A stretch of 64,000 bases of DNA from a virus: positions 1-64,000 of the IMG/VR virus record IMGVR_UViG_3300009514_000435. One strand, written 5' to 3'. Positions 31,170 through 40,386 of the stretch are shown in pieces. The stretch's first letter is position 1, and every line of letters begins with the position of its first letter. The notes beneath the pieces were generated by a model. It saw only the letters and a program-made list of their open reading frames with translations. It had not been told where the DNA came from and made no database searches. The position numbers and the translations under genes are program-made.

Positions 31170-33602
31170 TTATGAAGAAAACAGATAACTCAAATCAATT
31201 TCAATTTGAGCTATTTCGTTATTTAAAGAATAATTCGTAATATTCCCTTCCGAATCTATCATGGATGTTCTAATAGCTCCCGCTAAATCATTATGTAATT
31301 TAAATGTGAAATTTTTAAAAAATTGTGTTTCTTCCCATGAATTTGCACCAGTATCAACCACACCTGCGGTTGATACTCCATCATAAATATTCTTCATTAA
31401 AGTCTGATAAAAAGTCTTTTCGTTTATTTTTGTAACCACATAATGAGTCTTATCTTCAAATTGATAAGGACTTGAAGAAGAACTAGTATAAGGGTTATTC
31501 CAAATACCTTCTGGTGTCGTTCCTGATGTGTTTAATGTTACCGCACTGGTCACTGATTGTTCATATATACCAAGTAAGGCTGAAGTAGACATAGAAACAG
31601 TATCTCTTGATCTAGCATAACCCGCATTTGTTAAATAATCATAAATCTGTGTATTAACCACACCTTCCAATAATGATTGATTAGAAACATCTGTCGTTGA
31701 AGCAATATCTTGGTCGGCACTCAAAGTTGAAATTAAACGTTCAGGCACAATAGGCTCAAAATATACATTTGAATCTACAACTTCTGTTTCCGTTTGAATG
31801 ATATCAGTAATATTAGATTTATCTATTCTCACATTGAAGTCGGCTATTTCATCTAAATATTCGTAAATTTTATTATTAACCGTTTTAGAAACCGCACTTC
31901 TATCTTCTAGTTTTCCAATAGTAACCCTTCCCTTGAGTTTAAATTTTTGTACAATAGGGGTTATGTAAATATGTTTCACTGTCATTTGTGCTTTGGAATC
32001 CAGTTTATCATACATTTCTGTGATAGGATGTTCAGGGTTTAATGTTCTAAAATCATTAACTCTTTTTACTTCTGGTTGTGGTAATTCTTTTACCAACACA
32101 TTGAAATAAGCCTGTTCTGGATACCCATCAGCCGAAACAACACCTGCGGATGTTTCATTTACCGTTGAAAAATCACTTTCTTCTTCTAAGAAGGCTTGAT
32201 GTAATTCCGTATCATTTAAATTTCTAGCAGGTTGATCAATTGGGAATTTATACATAGAACCCAATGGACTAAAAAATGCTATATTGAAAAATCTGAAATT
32301 CGCCAATTGATTTCTACCTGTCACTTCTTCTTGTTCACCCCAAGCTAATGCATTTTTAATTTCTCCACCAGTAGAACCGATTGTTTGTGTTTTCAAAAAA
32401 GCCACATAATCTGCTTTGGTTACCAACCTGTCTAAAGAGAAAAACAATTTAGGAGCATTTAATCTGATAGAATCTATAGACTCTAAATCCGAACCGTTTA
32501 CAATGTTCTTAGTAAATTTAAATGAAATATTACTAGTAAGGTCAACATCATCACTATTTTTAAAGGTATTCGGAGAAACAACATCTACACCAATCACTCC
32601 TGTTTGGTTTGCTATCTTACCTTCTGTTTGGAAATACTGAAGGAATATTTTTTGATCTGCCGTATCTATCCCTTTGGTTGCAAAAATATCATCACCAAAT
32701 AAAATATTAATTCCCTCTTGTGGATTAGTTTGAATAAGTGCTCTTTTAGGAATAACAGAATTATCGGGGTTTAGAACAGAAGGATTAATTAATGTTTTTC
32801 TATCAATTGTATATAAAGTATTAAAGGCATCAGTTTGGTTAAGACCAATACCCAATTTTGTTAAATTTTCTGATAAATTCACATCACCTGTTACCTTATT
32901 ATAAGCAACATCTTCACTACCATAATAATTACTGAATTTGGGATCATCAATCTTATAAGATTGAAACAAATCTCCTACTTGACTATTAAGAGCACCTTGT
33001 ATTGTTGCAACTTCTATTGAACCTTGCATAATTTCTATATCTAACAATAAACTTGGGTCAATGTTTCCGTTGACATCCACTAATACATCTTCATCACTAG
33101 CCGAAGTCTTAACAGCATATTGAATAATTTTTTCGTAATCAGGATTCCCTACTTGAGCACTATCAGCACTTGTGAACGTGTATGTATAAGAATTTTTTAA
33201 TATGAATGGCAAACCTAAAGCAGTATAAGCTGTATTATGTTTTTGAAAGGTGATTGTACTACCTGTTGCAATAGAAGGCAGTGGGCCTTTTAAAATAATA
33301 CTAATTGCGGATTCTGCGGGTATCGGCCTTCTTGGAACATAACCTAAAATTTTAGATAAAGCGATAACCGAACTTTTTAGTCTAGCAGTATCGAAATAGT
33401 TTTCTTCCGCTACTCTCTCTATGTAATAGTTTGTTAAATCTGTCGTTCCTGCAAACAAATCTAAAATAGTTTGAGAAATCGCTGAATCTCTAAAGTTTTC
33501 AAACCTTGGGTCACGATTTACATAATTTTGGATTTGACTTCTAATAGTATCATAATCCAATGATGTAAAATTAAGTGGGTTTTTCTTTTTTTTGTTTGCC
33601 AT
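31170..33602 (-). CDS. 6: Baseplate wedge protein gp6 (gpJ family)
   Basis: 810 residues. The opening (LNFTSLDYDTIRSQIQNYVN then ISQTILDLFAGTTDLTNYYI) is the conserved start of T4 gp6, and 'RRPIPAES...I' and the Baseplate_J segments (QTNPQEGINILFGDD, RLNAPKLFFSLDRLVTKADY) follow. gp6 dimers link neighbouring wedges and form the inner baseplate ring. T4 gp6 is 660 residues, and the extra length here is in Ser/Thr/Ala-rich insertions. Own promoter at 33626. Confidence 0.92.
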   Translation of the reverse strand: MANKKKKNPLNFTSLDYDTIRSQIQNYVNRDPRFENFRDSAISQTILDLFAGTTDLTNYYIERVAEENYFDTARLKSSVIALSKILGYVPRRPIPAESAISIILKGPLPSIATGSTITFQKHNTAYTALGLPFILKNSYTYTFTSADSAQVGNPDYEKIIQYAVKTSASDEDVLVDVNGNIDPSLLLDIEIMQGSIEVATIQGALNSQVGDLFQSYKIDDPKFSNYYGSEDVAYNKVTGDVNLSENLTKLGIGLNQTDAFNTLYTIDRKTLINPSVLNPDNSVIPKRALIQTNPQEGINILFGDDIFATKGIDTADQKIFLQYFQTEGKIANQTGVIGVDVVSPNTFKNSDDVDLTSNISFKFTKNIVNGSDLESIDSIRLNAPKLFFSLDRLVTKADYVAFLKTQTIGSTGGEIKNALAWGEQEEVTGRNQLANFRFFNIAFFSPLGSMYKFPIDQPARNLNDTELHQAFLEEESDFSTVNETSAGVVSADGYPEQAYFNVLVKELPQPEVKRVNDFRTLNPEHPITEMYDKLDSKAQMTVKHIYITPIVQKFKLKGRVTIGKLEDRSAVSKTVNNKIYEYLDEIADFNVRIDKSNITDIIQTETEVVDSNVYFEPIVPERLISTLSADQDIASTTDVSNQSLLEGVVNTQIYDYLTNAGYARSRDTVSMSTSALLGIYEQSVTSAVTLNTSGTTPEGIWNNPYTSSSSSPYQFEDKTHYVVTKINEKTFYQTLMKNIYDGVSTAGVVDTGANSWEETQFFKNFTFKLHNDLAGAIRTSMIDSEGNITNYSLNNEIAQIEIDLSYLFSS

Positions 33603-33625
33603 TCATATTTCCTTAAATTTGTAAG

Positions 33626-33633
33626 TATTTATA
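33626..33633 (-). promoter_or_regulatory. Late promoter TATAAATA
   Basis: Exact T4 late octamer 23 bases before the gp6 ATG, just after the upstream stop. Confidence 0.85.
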
Positions 33634-33639
33634 AAAAAA

Positions 33640-34458
33640 TTAAAACTTCAAAATATCATCAATTCCGACACCTTCACTATCAAATTTCGGATTCGCAAGT
33701 CTGTTTCGTAAGTTATTTATTCTAGCCCTTAAATCTGATTCTTTATCTAAGACCGACTGTATCAATTCATCCGCTTTGACACCCCAACCCGTTCCTTGTC
33801 TGGAAATCAATAACTTATTAGAAAAATCTACTTGAGCGTTAATGGAAGACTCAACAAAGTTACAAGTCGCAAACCCGCAATCCAGATACTTATCTAGACC
33901 TTCCATTTGTTTCAGAAAAGGAGTTATCGCATTAAAATATTTTTGTATAGCTTCATCTATTTTATTTATCCCTAATTGTTCTAACAGATCATCTAATTCA
34001 TCTTGAATCTCACTTAAATAATCATCAATGAAACCATCCAAAATCCCCTTTAACGTGAGTTTACACACATAAGTTTCCCATAGATCAAAATCCCCATTCC
34101 TGATAGCATTTCTAATTGATAAAGGAATCCCTTGTACAAAAACTGGATCATCCCCATTTTCTGGAAAAAGAGAAAGGAAAATAGCTTTACAAGCAAAGGC
34201 AACTCTACAAAAATCCCTACCACCTAGCGGTTCGTTTGGGTCTATTTTGGCTAATTTAAATAACGATAATACTAGTTCTTCTAATATTATTAATCTACCT
34301 TCTACAAAAGCCAAAACTACCGCTTCTATTCTCTTGATAGTGGCCTTTAAAATTCTCAATGCTAATATCGGTGCAAATAACCCCGAATTAAGTACCGCCA
34401 ACAAAGCATCAAATTCCCTTTGTGCCATTTGGCAAAATAATAGTTCTGGCCCTGCCAT
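33640..34458 (-). CDS. Helical hypothetical structural protein
   Basis: 272 residues, mostly alpha-helical, with a Cys-containing core (FCRVAFACKAIFLSLF; LDCGFATCNF) and long amphipathic helices (ISEIQ/LDDLLEQLGINKIDE-type). AAGGAG precedes the ATG. It lies upstream of gp6 in the baseplate operon and has its own late promoter, so a baseplate or tail role is likely. No T4 counterpart recognised. Confidence 0.68.
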   Translation of the reverse strand: MAGPELLFCQMAQREFDALLAVLNSGLFAPILALRILKATIKRIEAVVLAFVEGRLIILEELVLSLFKLAKIDPNEPLGGRDFCRVAFACKAIFLSLFPENGDDPVFVQGIPLSIRNAIRNGDFDLWETYVCKLTLKGILDGFIDDYLSEIQDELDDLLEQLGINKIDEAIQKYFNAITPFLKQMEGLDKYLDCGFATCNFVESSINAQVDFSNKLLISRQGTGWGVKADELIQSVLDKESDLRARINNLRNRLANPKFDSEGVGIDDILKF

Positions 34459-34495
34459 TTATTAAACTCCTTTTCAAGTTTTGTCATTATATATG

Positions 34496-34503
34496 TATTT
34501 ATA
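34496..34503 (-). promoter_or_regulatory. Late promoter TATAAATA (minus strand)
   Basis: Exact T4 late octamer 37 bases before the ATG at 34458. It restarts late transcription after the interruption by the plus-strand lipoprotein gene and is divergent to that gene's promoter. Confidence 0.85.
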
Positions 34504-34549
34504 AAACAGATAGATAGAGGTTTTGGGGAAAAAATGGTATTTTTAAGGG

Positions 34550-34602
34550 TTGACACCTGAGATTTAAAATAATACATTAGATTTGTAATCTATACCAAGG
34601 AG
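34550..34602 (+). promoter_or_regulatory. Host-type promoter and RBS of the plus-strand lipoprotein gene
   Basis: TTGACA at 34550-34555, a 17-base gap and TACATT at 34573-34578 form a sigma70-like promoter. The overlapping TAGATTTG at 34578-34585 also fits the TAnnTTTG -7 element of Bacteroidota, with a TTG further upstream, although the gap is a little long for that. AAGGAG at 34597-34602 precedes the ATG by six bases. No late octamer faces this direction, so the gene is probably read by host RNA polymerase. Confidence 0.65.
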
Positions 34603-34608
34603 AAAAAT

Positions 34609-35607
34609 ATGAAATTTTTAATGTCACTTTTGTTTGTGATTTGTATGGTTGGTTGTATTACAAACAATGATGTAGTTAAAAACCGACAAAGCGATACCAC
34701 GTTTATAACAGAAATAGATACGGTTTATGTCTCATATGTAGAAAAAGACACAATCCAAGACACTTTACTGGTAACCAGTACGGACACTTTTAATATTTCC
34801 GATTCCTTGGTATTCTTTGATTCTATCAAAACTGTGGACACCTTATATGTGAATAAGATTATTACCAATTATGACACGTTGATCATTCTAGACACCATCA
34901 GAACCATTGATTCTATCATATCTAGTGATAGTATAATCGACTCTGTGTTATACACAGATACCCTAATCGAAACAGACACCGTTGTATCAGTCGATACTCT
35001 TATTGAACATGATACTATTATTACTGTAATCGTGATGAACGATACCTCTAATTTTTTCATAGATAAAAGAAATTTTAAGGCATATAGATTCGTAACAATA
35101 GGTAGCCAGAATTGGATGGCAGAAAATTTAAACTATGAACCAAATACGGGATTTTCTTGGTGTTTAAATGATGATATAGATATGTGTAGTCAAAAAGGAA
35201 GACTTTATACATGGGAAACTGCTATAGATAATGGGCATGGAAATGGAAAGGATATTTGCCCTGATAATTGGCATTTACCTACAGATGAAGAGTGGAAAAC
35301 CTTAGAAATGGAATTAGGCATGACTCAAACCCAAGCCGACACTTGGGGTTGGAGAAACACAGAGTATGGAAAAAAATTATTAGATGAAAATCTAGGGGGA
35401 ACAGATGATTACTTGTTTACTGCTATAGTTTCTGGTTATCGGACTAGTTTAGAAGCCTTTAATTCTAATGGAATACAATGGTGGGTTTCAAACTCTTATA
35501 ACGAAATCGAAGCTCATATCAGAGGAATTCCTGTCGCACAAGGAGATATTGTTAGAGGAAAAATTTACAAAAGTTCTGGTCTACCTGTTCGGTGTGTTCG
35601 GAATTAA
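34609..35607 (+). CDS. FISUMP-domain lipoprotein, only plus-strand gene
   Basis: 332 residues. The signal peptide MKFLMSLLFVICMVGC has a lipobox ending at Cys16. Residues 30-145 are a Thr/Asp/Ile-rich stalk with many DT(V/L/I) steps (DTLLVTSTDTFNISDSLVFF), a likely extended spacer. The C-terminal part has the Fibrobacter succinogenes major (FISUMP) domain: IGSQNWMAENLNYEP, GRLYTWETA, CPDNWHLPTDEEWKTLE and GLPVRCVRN. Such domains are found on surface lipoproteins of Fibrobacterota and Bacteroidota. On the opposite strand with a host-type promoter it looks like a moron acquired from the host. Confidence 0.88.
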   Translation: MKFLMSLLFVICMVGCITNNDVVKNRQSDTTFITEIDTVYVSYVEKDTIQDTLLVTSTDTFNISDSLVFFDSIKTVDTLYVNKIITNYDTLIILDTIRTIDSIISSDSIIDSVLYTDTLIETDTVVSVDTLIEHDTIITVIVMNDTSNFFIDKRNFKAYRFVTIGSQNWMAENLNYEPNTGFSWCLNDDIDMCSQKGRLYTWETAIDNGHGNGKDICPDNWHLPTDEEWKTLEMELGMTQTQADTWGWRNTEYGKKLLDENLGGTDDYLFTAIVSGYRTSLEAFNSNGIQWWVSNSYNEIEAHIRGIPVAQGDIVRGKIYKSSGLPVRCVRN

Positions 35608-36035
35608 CCACTTTCTTTTTTAACAACGTCAATCGGTTTCACCTTCTCTAAAGGAGCATAAACCGTTTTAATAATCGGACTCAGTATTTCTATTTCTAAT
35701 TCTAGTTTCATATCTAATTCTCCCCCAAAGCCTACTGTGGTTGATATAACAGGTATCCCTGATGTTTGAGACTCACCATCCACTAGTGCGGTAGCCAAGT
35801 CTGTATTAGCTGATGTGACTCCCATAGGCCCATCTGCCGAAAGATTAAAAATGGTATTAGGTGAAGCCGAAACATCAACCGCACTGGTTGTGTCAACATA
35901 AAATCCGCAATCATGTAATACCGCATTTCCAGAGTTGGCCGTTAATTGTGTTGCCCCACTTGTGATATTTGCGTGTTTTACAAACGCACTAGTGCTTGAA
36001 TCATAAACAATATAATAACAGTCAACAAGTGCCAT
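35604..36035 (-). CDS. Structural protein, unknown
   Basis: 143 residues, overlapping the upstream stop in TAATG and overlapping the end of the convergent lipoprotein gene by four bases. Beta-rich, Ser/Ala/Thr-rich (TTSAVDVSASPNTIFNLSA), with a C-terminal strand region (LDMKLELEIEILSPI). It resembles a small fibre-like or baseplate accessory protein. No family recognised. Confidence 0.65.
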   Translation of the reverse strand: MALVDCYYIVYDSSTSAFVKHANITSGATQLTANSGNAVLHDCGFYVDTTSAVDVSASPNTIFNLSADGPMGVTSANTDLATALVDGESQTSGIPVISTTVGFGGELDMKLELEIEILSPIIKTVYAPLEKVKPIDVVKKESG

Positions 36036-36658
36036 TAGTTATACACCAAAACCCCTGTGGTTATCCCCGTTGCAGGAGAAACTATTACCCCATTGGTTGG
36101 AATAGGGGGAACCACATTAACATTCAAACCCTGTTGTATGTATTTAGCAATCAAATCCCAATACTTTTCTTTATCTGGTGGCTTGGAACCCATTACTTCT
36201 AATTCGGCAGGAGTTCCAAAACTCGCCATTGATGGAAACAGAATAGGAACCATCGGAATATCTAACCCAGGAATAACCGATACAAAAGAAGTGGGTAGTG
36301 ATTTAAAACTAGCCTGAACCGTACCAGTAAGCATTAAAGCTATCGCCTGAAATATTCTCTGAATCCCCCCATTAGGTAAACCATTTTTAACCAATGTTTT
36401 AAATGTGCTCAGATATGAATCCTTGGAACCTAAAATAACAGAATGAACAGTTGTTACTCCTATCAACGGATCAGGGTTAGGTGGTTTGTTGTGAGTGCCT
36501 ACTGTAATTCCAGTAAAAGAATAATCTTCGTTTAAATAGTCATATAAGCCATTCATAACGGCTTCAAGTCCTGCATCAGCATTAGCTTCGAAATCTTCTT
36601 GGACATACTGTACAGCTTCTAATTCTTTGATTATTCTATCTTTTAATAAAACGGACAT
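36035..36658 (-). CDS. Baseplate-region structural protein, unknown
   Basis: 207 residues between the spike gene and the 143-residue gene, overlapping the latter by one base. A helical start (LLKDRIIKELEAVQYVQEDF) is followed by a Pro/Gly-rich, hydrophobic middle (VSVIPGLDIPMVPILFPSMA). The end is beta-rich. In many T4-like baseplate operons a protein of about this size follows the spike. No counterpart identified. Confidence 0.65.
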   Translation of the reverse strand: MSVLLKDRIIKELEAVQYVQEDFEANADAGLEAVMNGLYDYLNEDYSFTGITVGTHNKPPNPDPLIGVTTVHSVILGSKDSYLSTFKTLVKNGLPNGGIQRIFQAIALMLTGTVQASFKSLPTSFVSVIPGLDIPMVPILFPSMASFGTPAELEVMGSKPPDKEKYWDLIAKYIQQGLNVNVVPPIPTNGVIVSPATGITTGVLVYN

Positions 36659-36675
36659 ATAAACTCATTTTCAAA

Positions 36676-37422
36676 TTACGGTTGAACATTTGCCGAACCT
36701 GGGGTTTGTGGAAATTGTTTTCCGATAGAATGTGGAGCACCTGTAACTAGACAAGCAGGTAGATTATTAATAGGTTGAGTTGCACCTGCACCACCGAACT
36801 TGAGTAACCCTGTTGTAGATTCTATTGTAATATCTCCCTCTGATTTCAAAGACACATCCCCTTTTACTGTAATATCTAGTTTCCCTTCTTCGACTTCCGA
36901 ACCAGTTGAATCTATCTTCAAATTACCCTTACCATCAAAATTCACTAGCAACCCGCTTGCATGGCGGTATTCTGTTTCCAGAGTCACAGTATTGATTCTG
37001 ACATAATCCCCTTTATCTGTTTCAAACATAATTAAGGTATTAGGATAATCTTCTTGGATATCCTGTGGTATTTGTGAAGTGTTCACTACCTTACTAGTGT
37101 AAACGGGGGCATATAAATCATCATTATCGAAATACACCCGAACTAGAGTATCAACAGGGGGCACTACAAAAGAACCCACCTTAGAACCCACAAAACCATG
37201 TTCAGGGGAAGCCCAAGGCAAATCTTCTACCTTAATAGTATCATTATCAAACACACCAAAAACTCTTATTCTACATCTACCTATTTTGTCTGGATCATTA
37301 TTATCCACCACAATACCAGTATGCATTTGTAATCGACTTTTAGCATGGTTACTTATAAACTCTCTTAATAATTCAGGTATTTCTTTTTCTATATTAACCT
37401 TATACTTTTCATCCATCTTCAA
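36676..37422 (-). CDS. 5: Baseplate central spike, gp5/gpV-like OB-fold protein
   Basis: 248 residues. The OB-fold appears in GIVVDNNDPDKIGRCRIRVF, LPWASPEHGFVGSKVG and PPVDTLVRVYFDNDDLY, the gpV/gp5 N-terminal signature. A strand-rich tail (VKGDVSLKSEGDITIES) forms the start of a triple beta-helix, followed by the end GGAGATQPINNLPACLVTG. There is no lysozyme domain as in T4 gp5, so cell wall digestion would need another protein. The tip ends in a Pro/Gly/Asn-rich tail rather than a typical long needle. Confidence 0.85.
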   Translation of the reverse strand: MKMDEKYKVNIEKEIPELLREFISNHAKSRLQMHTGIVVDNNDPDKIGRCRIRVFGVFDNDTIKVEDLPWASPEHGFVGSKVGSFVVPPVDTLVRVYFDNDDLYAPVYTSKVVNTSQIPQDIQEDYPNTLIMFETDKGDYVRINTVTLETEYRHASGLLVNFDGKGNLKIDSTGSEVEEGKLDITVKGDVSLKSEGDITIESTTGLLKFGGAGATQPINNLPACLVTGAPHSIGKQFPQTPGSANVQP

Positions 37423-37843
37423 TCTCCATTTTCTTTTTTATCTCAATAGCACAACTTTTACAAAGGGTTAAAAGGTAATTTCGGATTTTAACCGATTCTC
37501 CCGCCTTGCCACAATTTTCACAAACAGAACCAGATAAATCTTCCATCTTGTGAATGGTTTCATAAATGGCTTTTTCTTTCTTATGATTAGTTGTTCTAAC
37601 ATAAATTCTTAACAGACCAAATTTCTGTTTAACCTGTATTACATTTAATTGATATTTATCACCTACAATTTTCTCCAATTCTTCAAGGGTTGAATACACC
37701 AAATCGTACCAACCGTTCCCATGTTCAAATCCAAAGCACATTAAACTTTCAGCAGGGTCAACACATCTTCCTTCAGGAAAGAAGTTTTTAAACCTTGCAA
37801 ATAATTGTTCTTCTTTGTCCATATCCATTATTAAGCACCGCAT
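37409..37843 (-). CDS. Zinc-ribbon-containing hypothetical protein in the hub operon
   Basis: 144 residues. The C-terminal CENCGKAGES...LLTLCKSCA has two CxxC pairs about 20 residues apart, a zinc-ribbon. The middle (FGFEHGNGWYDLVYSTLEEL and VKQKFGLLRIYVRT) matches a small family seen in phages and prophages with 'CGDGW..L...L...V...KEKFG.LR.Y' and an unknown role. It lies between the hub and spike genes, overlapping the spike gene by 14 bases. Function unknown; it could regulate or assist assembly. Confidence 0.7.
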   Translation of the reverse strand: MRCLIMDMDKEEQLFARFKNFFPEGRCVDPAESLMCFGFEHGNGWYDLVYSTLEELEKIVGDKYQLNVIQVKQKFGLLRIYVRTTNHKKEKAIYETIHKMEDLSGSVCENCGKAGESVKIRNYLLTLCKSCAIEIKKKMEIEDG

Positions 37844-37851
37844 TATTTATC

Positions 37852-39219
37852 CTAAAGAGAAGGAAAATTCGTTAAAATTTTACTAAACAATTTAGCTGAA
37901 GCAACAGGCTCAGAGCTATTTCTACTTTCAAATTCTTTTTTGTACCCTTTAATATCCATTCCGTTTCGGAACAAAACCAATCGGGTTTCATAAATTGAAT
38001 CTTTTTTCGCATTATGAATGATCCCGCCCACCAAATATTTACCAGAATGAACTTCATTCATGTTTGATTCGATAGGTAGTAAAGAAGGCAATTCTACGTT
38101 TACCAAATCAAAAAGTTTTATATCATCATTTGGTCTAGTCCAAAGCATTAAGTAGGAACTAAAAAAATTATCTCTTAGATATTTATTTTGTGTCATGGCC
38201 AAATAATAATTTTCATGCACATTAGAATTATCTTGTTTTCCATAATCTATATGTCTTACAATAGTTTCTTTTTCTAGAACAGATTTTTCCTTCAATGAAT
38301 GAATAGTAAGGGGATGTTCATCTGTTGTTATTTTTCTATTAACTTGAGAAGTCAGATCGTAATAACTGAACTCCATCCCATAAGCGGATTTCTTATTAAC
38401 AGAACCGCCCATATTTTTAAAATCCCAGTTATAGAAATAATAAACATTACCATCTTCATCTTTTTCATCTTCCAAATCTTCTTCCACTTCTTCGTCTTTT
38501 TGTTGTTGACTTGTGAGTGTTCCCGATTTGATATTAAACTTAAAAGTCTTTAATTCTTGTTCTTTTTCCAGTTCTTTTTTTAAAGAAGTATAAACCATTT
38601 TTCCTTTTCGTTCTGTGTATATAAAAGGGGTATCATTATCATTGATGTACGCTCTTTCTAATAGATGTTTTAAAAAATCATAATTAGATTGATCCATTTG
38701 TATCCAATTCATTTCATCTTTAGGTGTAACTCTTGATTCAAATACCAATCCTTCAAAACCTTCAGATTTTGTCTGAGAAATGATTTCTTCAATCACTTCT
38801 TGGGAATTTTTAGAACTATATATTTTTCTCTTAATAGGATAAATCATTTCAGGTGCTTTTAACAAAGCGGTTAAAATAATTAAAGATTGTTGTTGTTTCC
38901 CTGGAGCACTGTTTTTAATTTGCCAATCTTGTAGTATAAACGTAGACTTAATCGGCGGTTCTTCTGAAGCAAAGTTGTTAATCTCTATTTCAATTTCATC
39001 ATTATCTTGCAACGGAAGTTGATCTGTAAATCTACCGTTATCTGATAAATACAATTCTAATCTTGGTAATTGATCAAATACCCATTCTCTGATAACCACA
39101 TTAACTATAGAATTAAGAACAACATCTGAGCCATTTATAGCACACTTAAAAACAAAAGAAACGTCTGCATTTTCATTTTGTTCATTTAGTTTGGTTATTG
39201 AACTCTGTTCTGTTGCCAT
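37852..39219 (-). CDS. 27: Baseplate hub protein, gp27/gpD-like
   Basis: 455 residues. FEGLVFESRVTPKDEMNWIQ, then DQSNYDFLKHLLERAYINDN and FIYTERKGKMVYTSL follow the tail-hub pattern (Y.FL..L...G in gp27 and VgrG hubs). The C-terminal strand set includes SGKYLVGGIIHNAKKDSIYE then TRLVLFRNGM. An acidic insertion (QKDEEVEEDLEDEKDED) splits the middle. The protein forms the trimeric hub on which the gp5-like spike is mounted, and is adjacent in the operon. Confidence 0.8.
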   Translation of the reverse strand: MATEQSSITKLNEQNENADVSFVFKCAINGSDVVLNSIVNVVIREWVFDQLPRLELYLSDNGRFTDQLPLQDNDEIEIEINNFASEEPPIKSTFILQDWQIKNSAPGKQQQSLIILTALLKAPEMIYPIKRKIYSSKNSQEVIEEIISQTKSEGFEGLVFESRVTPKDEMNWIQMDQSNYDFLKHLLERAYINDNDTPFIYTERKGKMVYTSLKKELEKEQELKTFKFNIKSGTLTSQQQKDEEVEEDLEDEKDEDGNVYYFYNWDFKNMGGSVNKKSAYGMEFSYYDLTSQVNRKITTDEHPLTIHSLKEKSVLEKETIVRHIDYGKQDNSNVHENYYLAMTQNKYLRDNFFSSYLMLWTRPNDDIKLFDLVNVELPSLLPIESNMNEVHSGKYLVGGIIHNAKKDSIYETRLVLFRNGMDIKGYKKEFESRNSSEPVASAKLFSKILTNFPSL

Positions 39220-39220
39220 G

Positions 39221-39547
39221 TTATTTATCTAATTTTCTTCTAGTTTTAATGTAAAATTCATCTATATCTGCAATCGCAGGAATTTGAATACTCTGACCTT
39301 CTGACATATCATTATACAGATCATCAATATTGTTCACCTTGGCGATAATCCACCAATAGTCTATTTTACCTAAAACTCTAAGACTAACTAAATCTAATCT
39401 TCCAATATGTTCCCTGCGAATAGTGAAATAAGTTTTAGGTCTTTTGAATTTGAAATCATTAAACCCGTTACTCTTTAAATCATTTTCAGTGATATTGTCT
39501 ATCTCATTTTGATTATAAAAATTTGTTCTGTTAAATTTTCCTGCCAT
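39221..39547 (-). CDS. LysM-like baseplate protein, gp53-like
   Basis: 108 residues. DLVSLRVLGKIDYWWIIAKV followed by NNIDDLYNDMSEGQSIQIPA has the (Y)WxIxxxNxIxDP...GxxIxIP pattern of LysM-like domains; T4 gp53 carries such a domain at its C-terminus and joins wedges to hub. Here it is a small stand-alone form, located between the tube-cap-like and hub genes. Two bases separate it from the hub gene. Confidence 0.72.
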   Translation of the reverse strand: MAGKFNRTNFYNQNEIDNITENDLKSNGFNDFKFKRPKTYFTIRREHIGRLDLVSLRVLGKIDYWWIIAKVNNIDDLYNDMSEGQSIQIPAIADIDEFYIKTRRKLDK

Positions 39548-39554
39548 AATAATC

Positions 39555-40376
39555 CTATTTTAAATCAGTCGGTTTAAAATCTGGTGGTATATCTGATGCG
39601 GGTGTAGAAAGACTTTGCCCATTAATAGTTATATTTGTAGTAGGATTAGTGAAAATAGTATCAACACCATAAGTACCCCCATTTCTAGTAAGGGATTGAA
39701 GTGATAAAAGATTCACTTTAAAATCACCATACAACGGCCCAGTATGTGTTAATTCCTTAGAATAAGTAACATCAAGACTTTCTATCACCATTCCTCTACA
39801 TGTGAAAAAATTACCTATTGTCAATGTAAGTGTTCGGCTACCACTTGCAAATTTTTCTAATCTATTATATACACTGGAACCTGCTTCTGTTATTTTTTTT
39901 TCATCAGCTCCCACATCGACTACATCCGAAACCACACCACCAGCCAAATCAGCAGATTTATCAATAGCATTAACAATAGCACCTTTACTAAAAGAATTAG
40001 GAACCATCAGATACGACAACGCTTTAGAAGCATTGAGAACTTTATTTCCACCCCCAAATCCCCCTGTCTCGCTTTCTTCATGTTCCCATACTCTAAACTC
40101 AACAGGCATTTGTAAATTACTTCCACCTTGATAATACTTCTGAGAAAATAAACCAGTTGTCAAACTAGCATCCCCTGTTTTTTGAAGCAACTCTGCCCCA
40201 GGAACTAGTCCAGTAAATAAATCTGCCCATTTTGCTTGTAATTGAAAAGCAAAACCCGATTTCATTTGTCCACTTACAATTGCTTTTGAAGCAGGATCGC
40301 TTATAGTCACCTTATAAAAACTAGCATTCGTTTGTTTCCCTTTTTTTGTAATAAATGTTCTTTCTACTATTGGCAT
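39555..40376 (-). CDS. Baseplate tail-tube cap-like protein (gp48/gp54 type)
   Basis: 273 residues. The last half has a tube-like fold with TIGNFFTCRGMVIESLDVTY then SKELTHTGPLYGDFKVNLLS, similar to gp48/gp54 and phage tail proteins that cap the hub and start the tube. The central segment (SKALSYLMVPNSFSKGAIVN) is helical. It is the first gene after the tape measure. The gp48/gp54 identity is inferred from place and fold pattern. Confidence 0.65.
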   Translation of the reverse strand: MPIVERTFITKKGKQTNASFYKVTISDPASKAIVSGQMKSGFAFQLQAKWADLFTGLVPGAELLQKTGDASLTTGLFSQKYYQGGSNLQMPVEFRVWEHEESETGGFGGGNKVLNASKALSYLMVPNSFSKGAIVNAIDKSADLAGGVVSDVVDVGADEKKITEAGSSVYNRLEKFASGSRTLTLTIGNFFTCRGMVIESLDVTYSKELTHTGPLYGDFKVNLLSLQSLTRNGGTYGVDTIFTNPTTNITINGQSLSTPASDIPPDFKPTDLK

Positions 40377-40386
40377 ATCTTACCCC

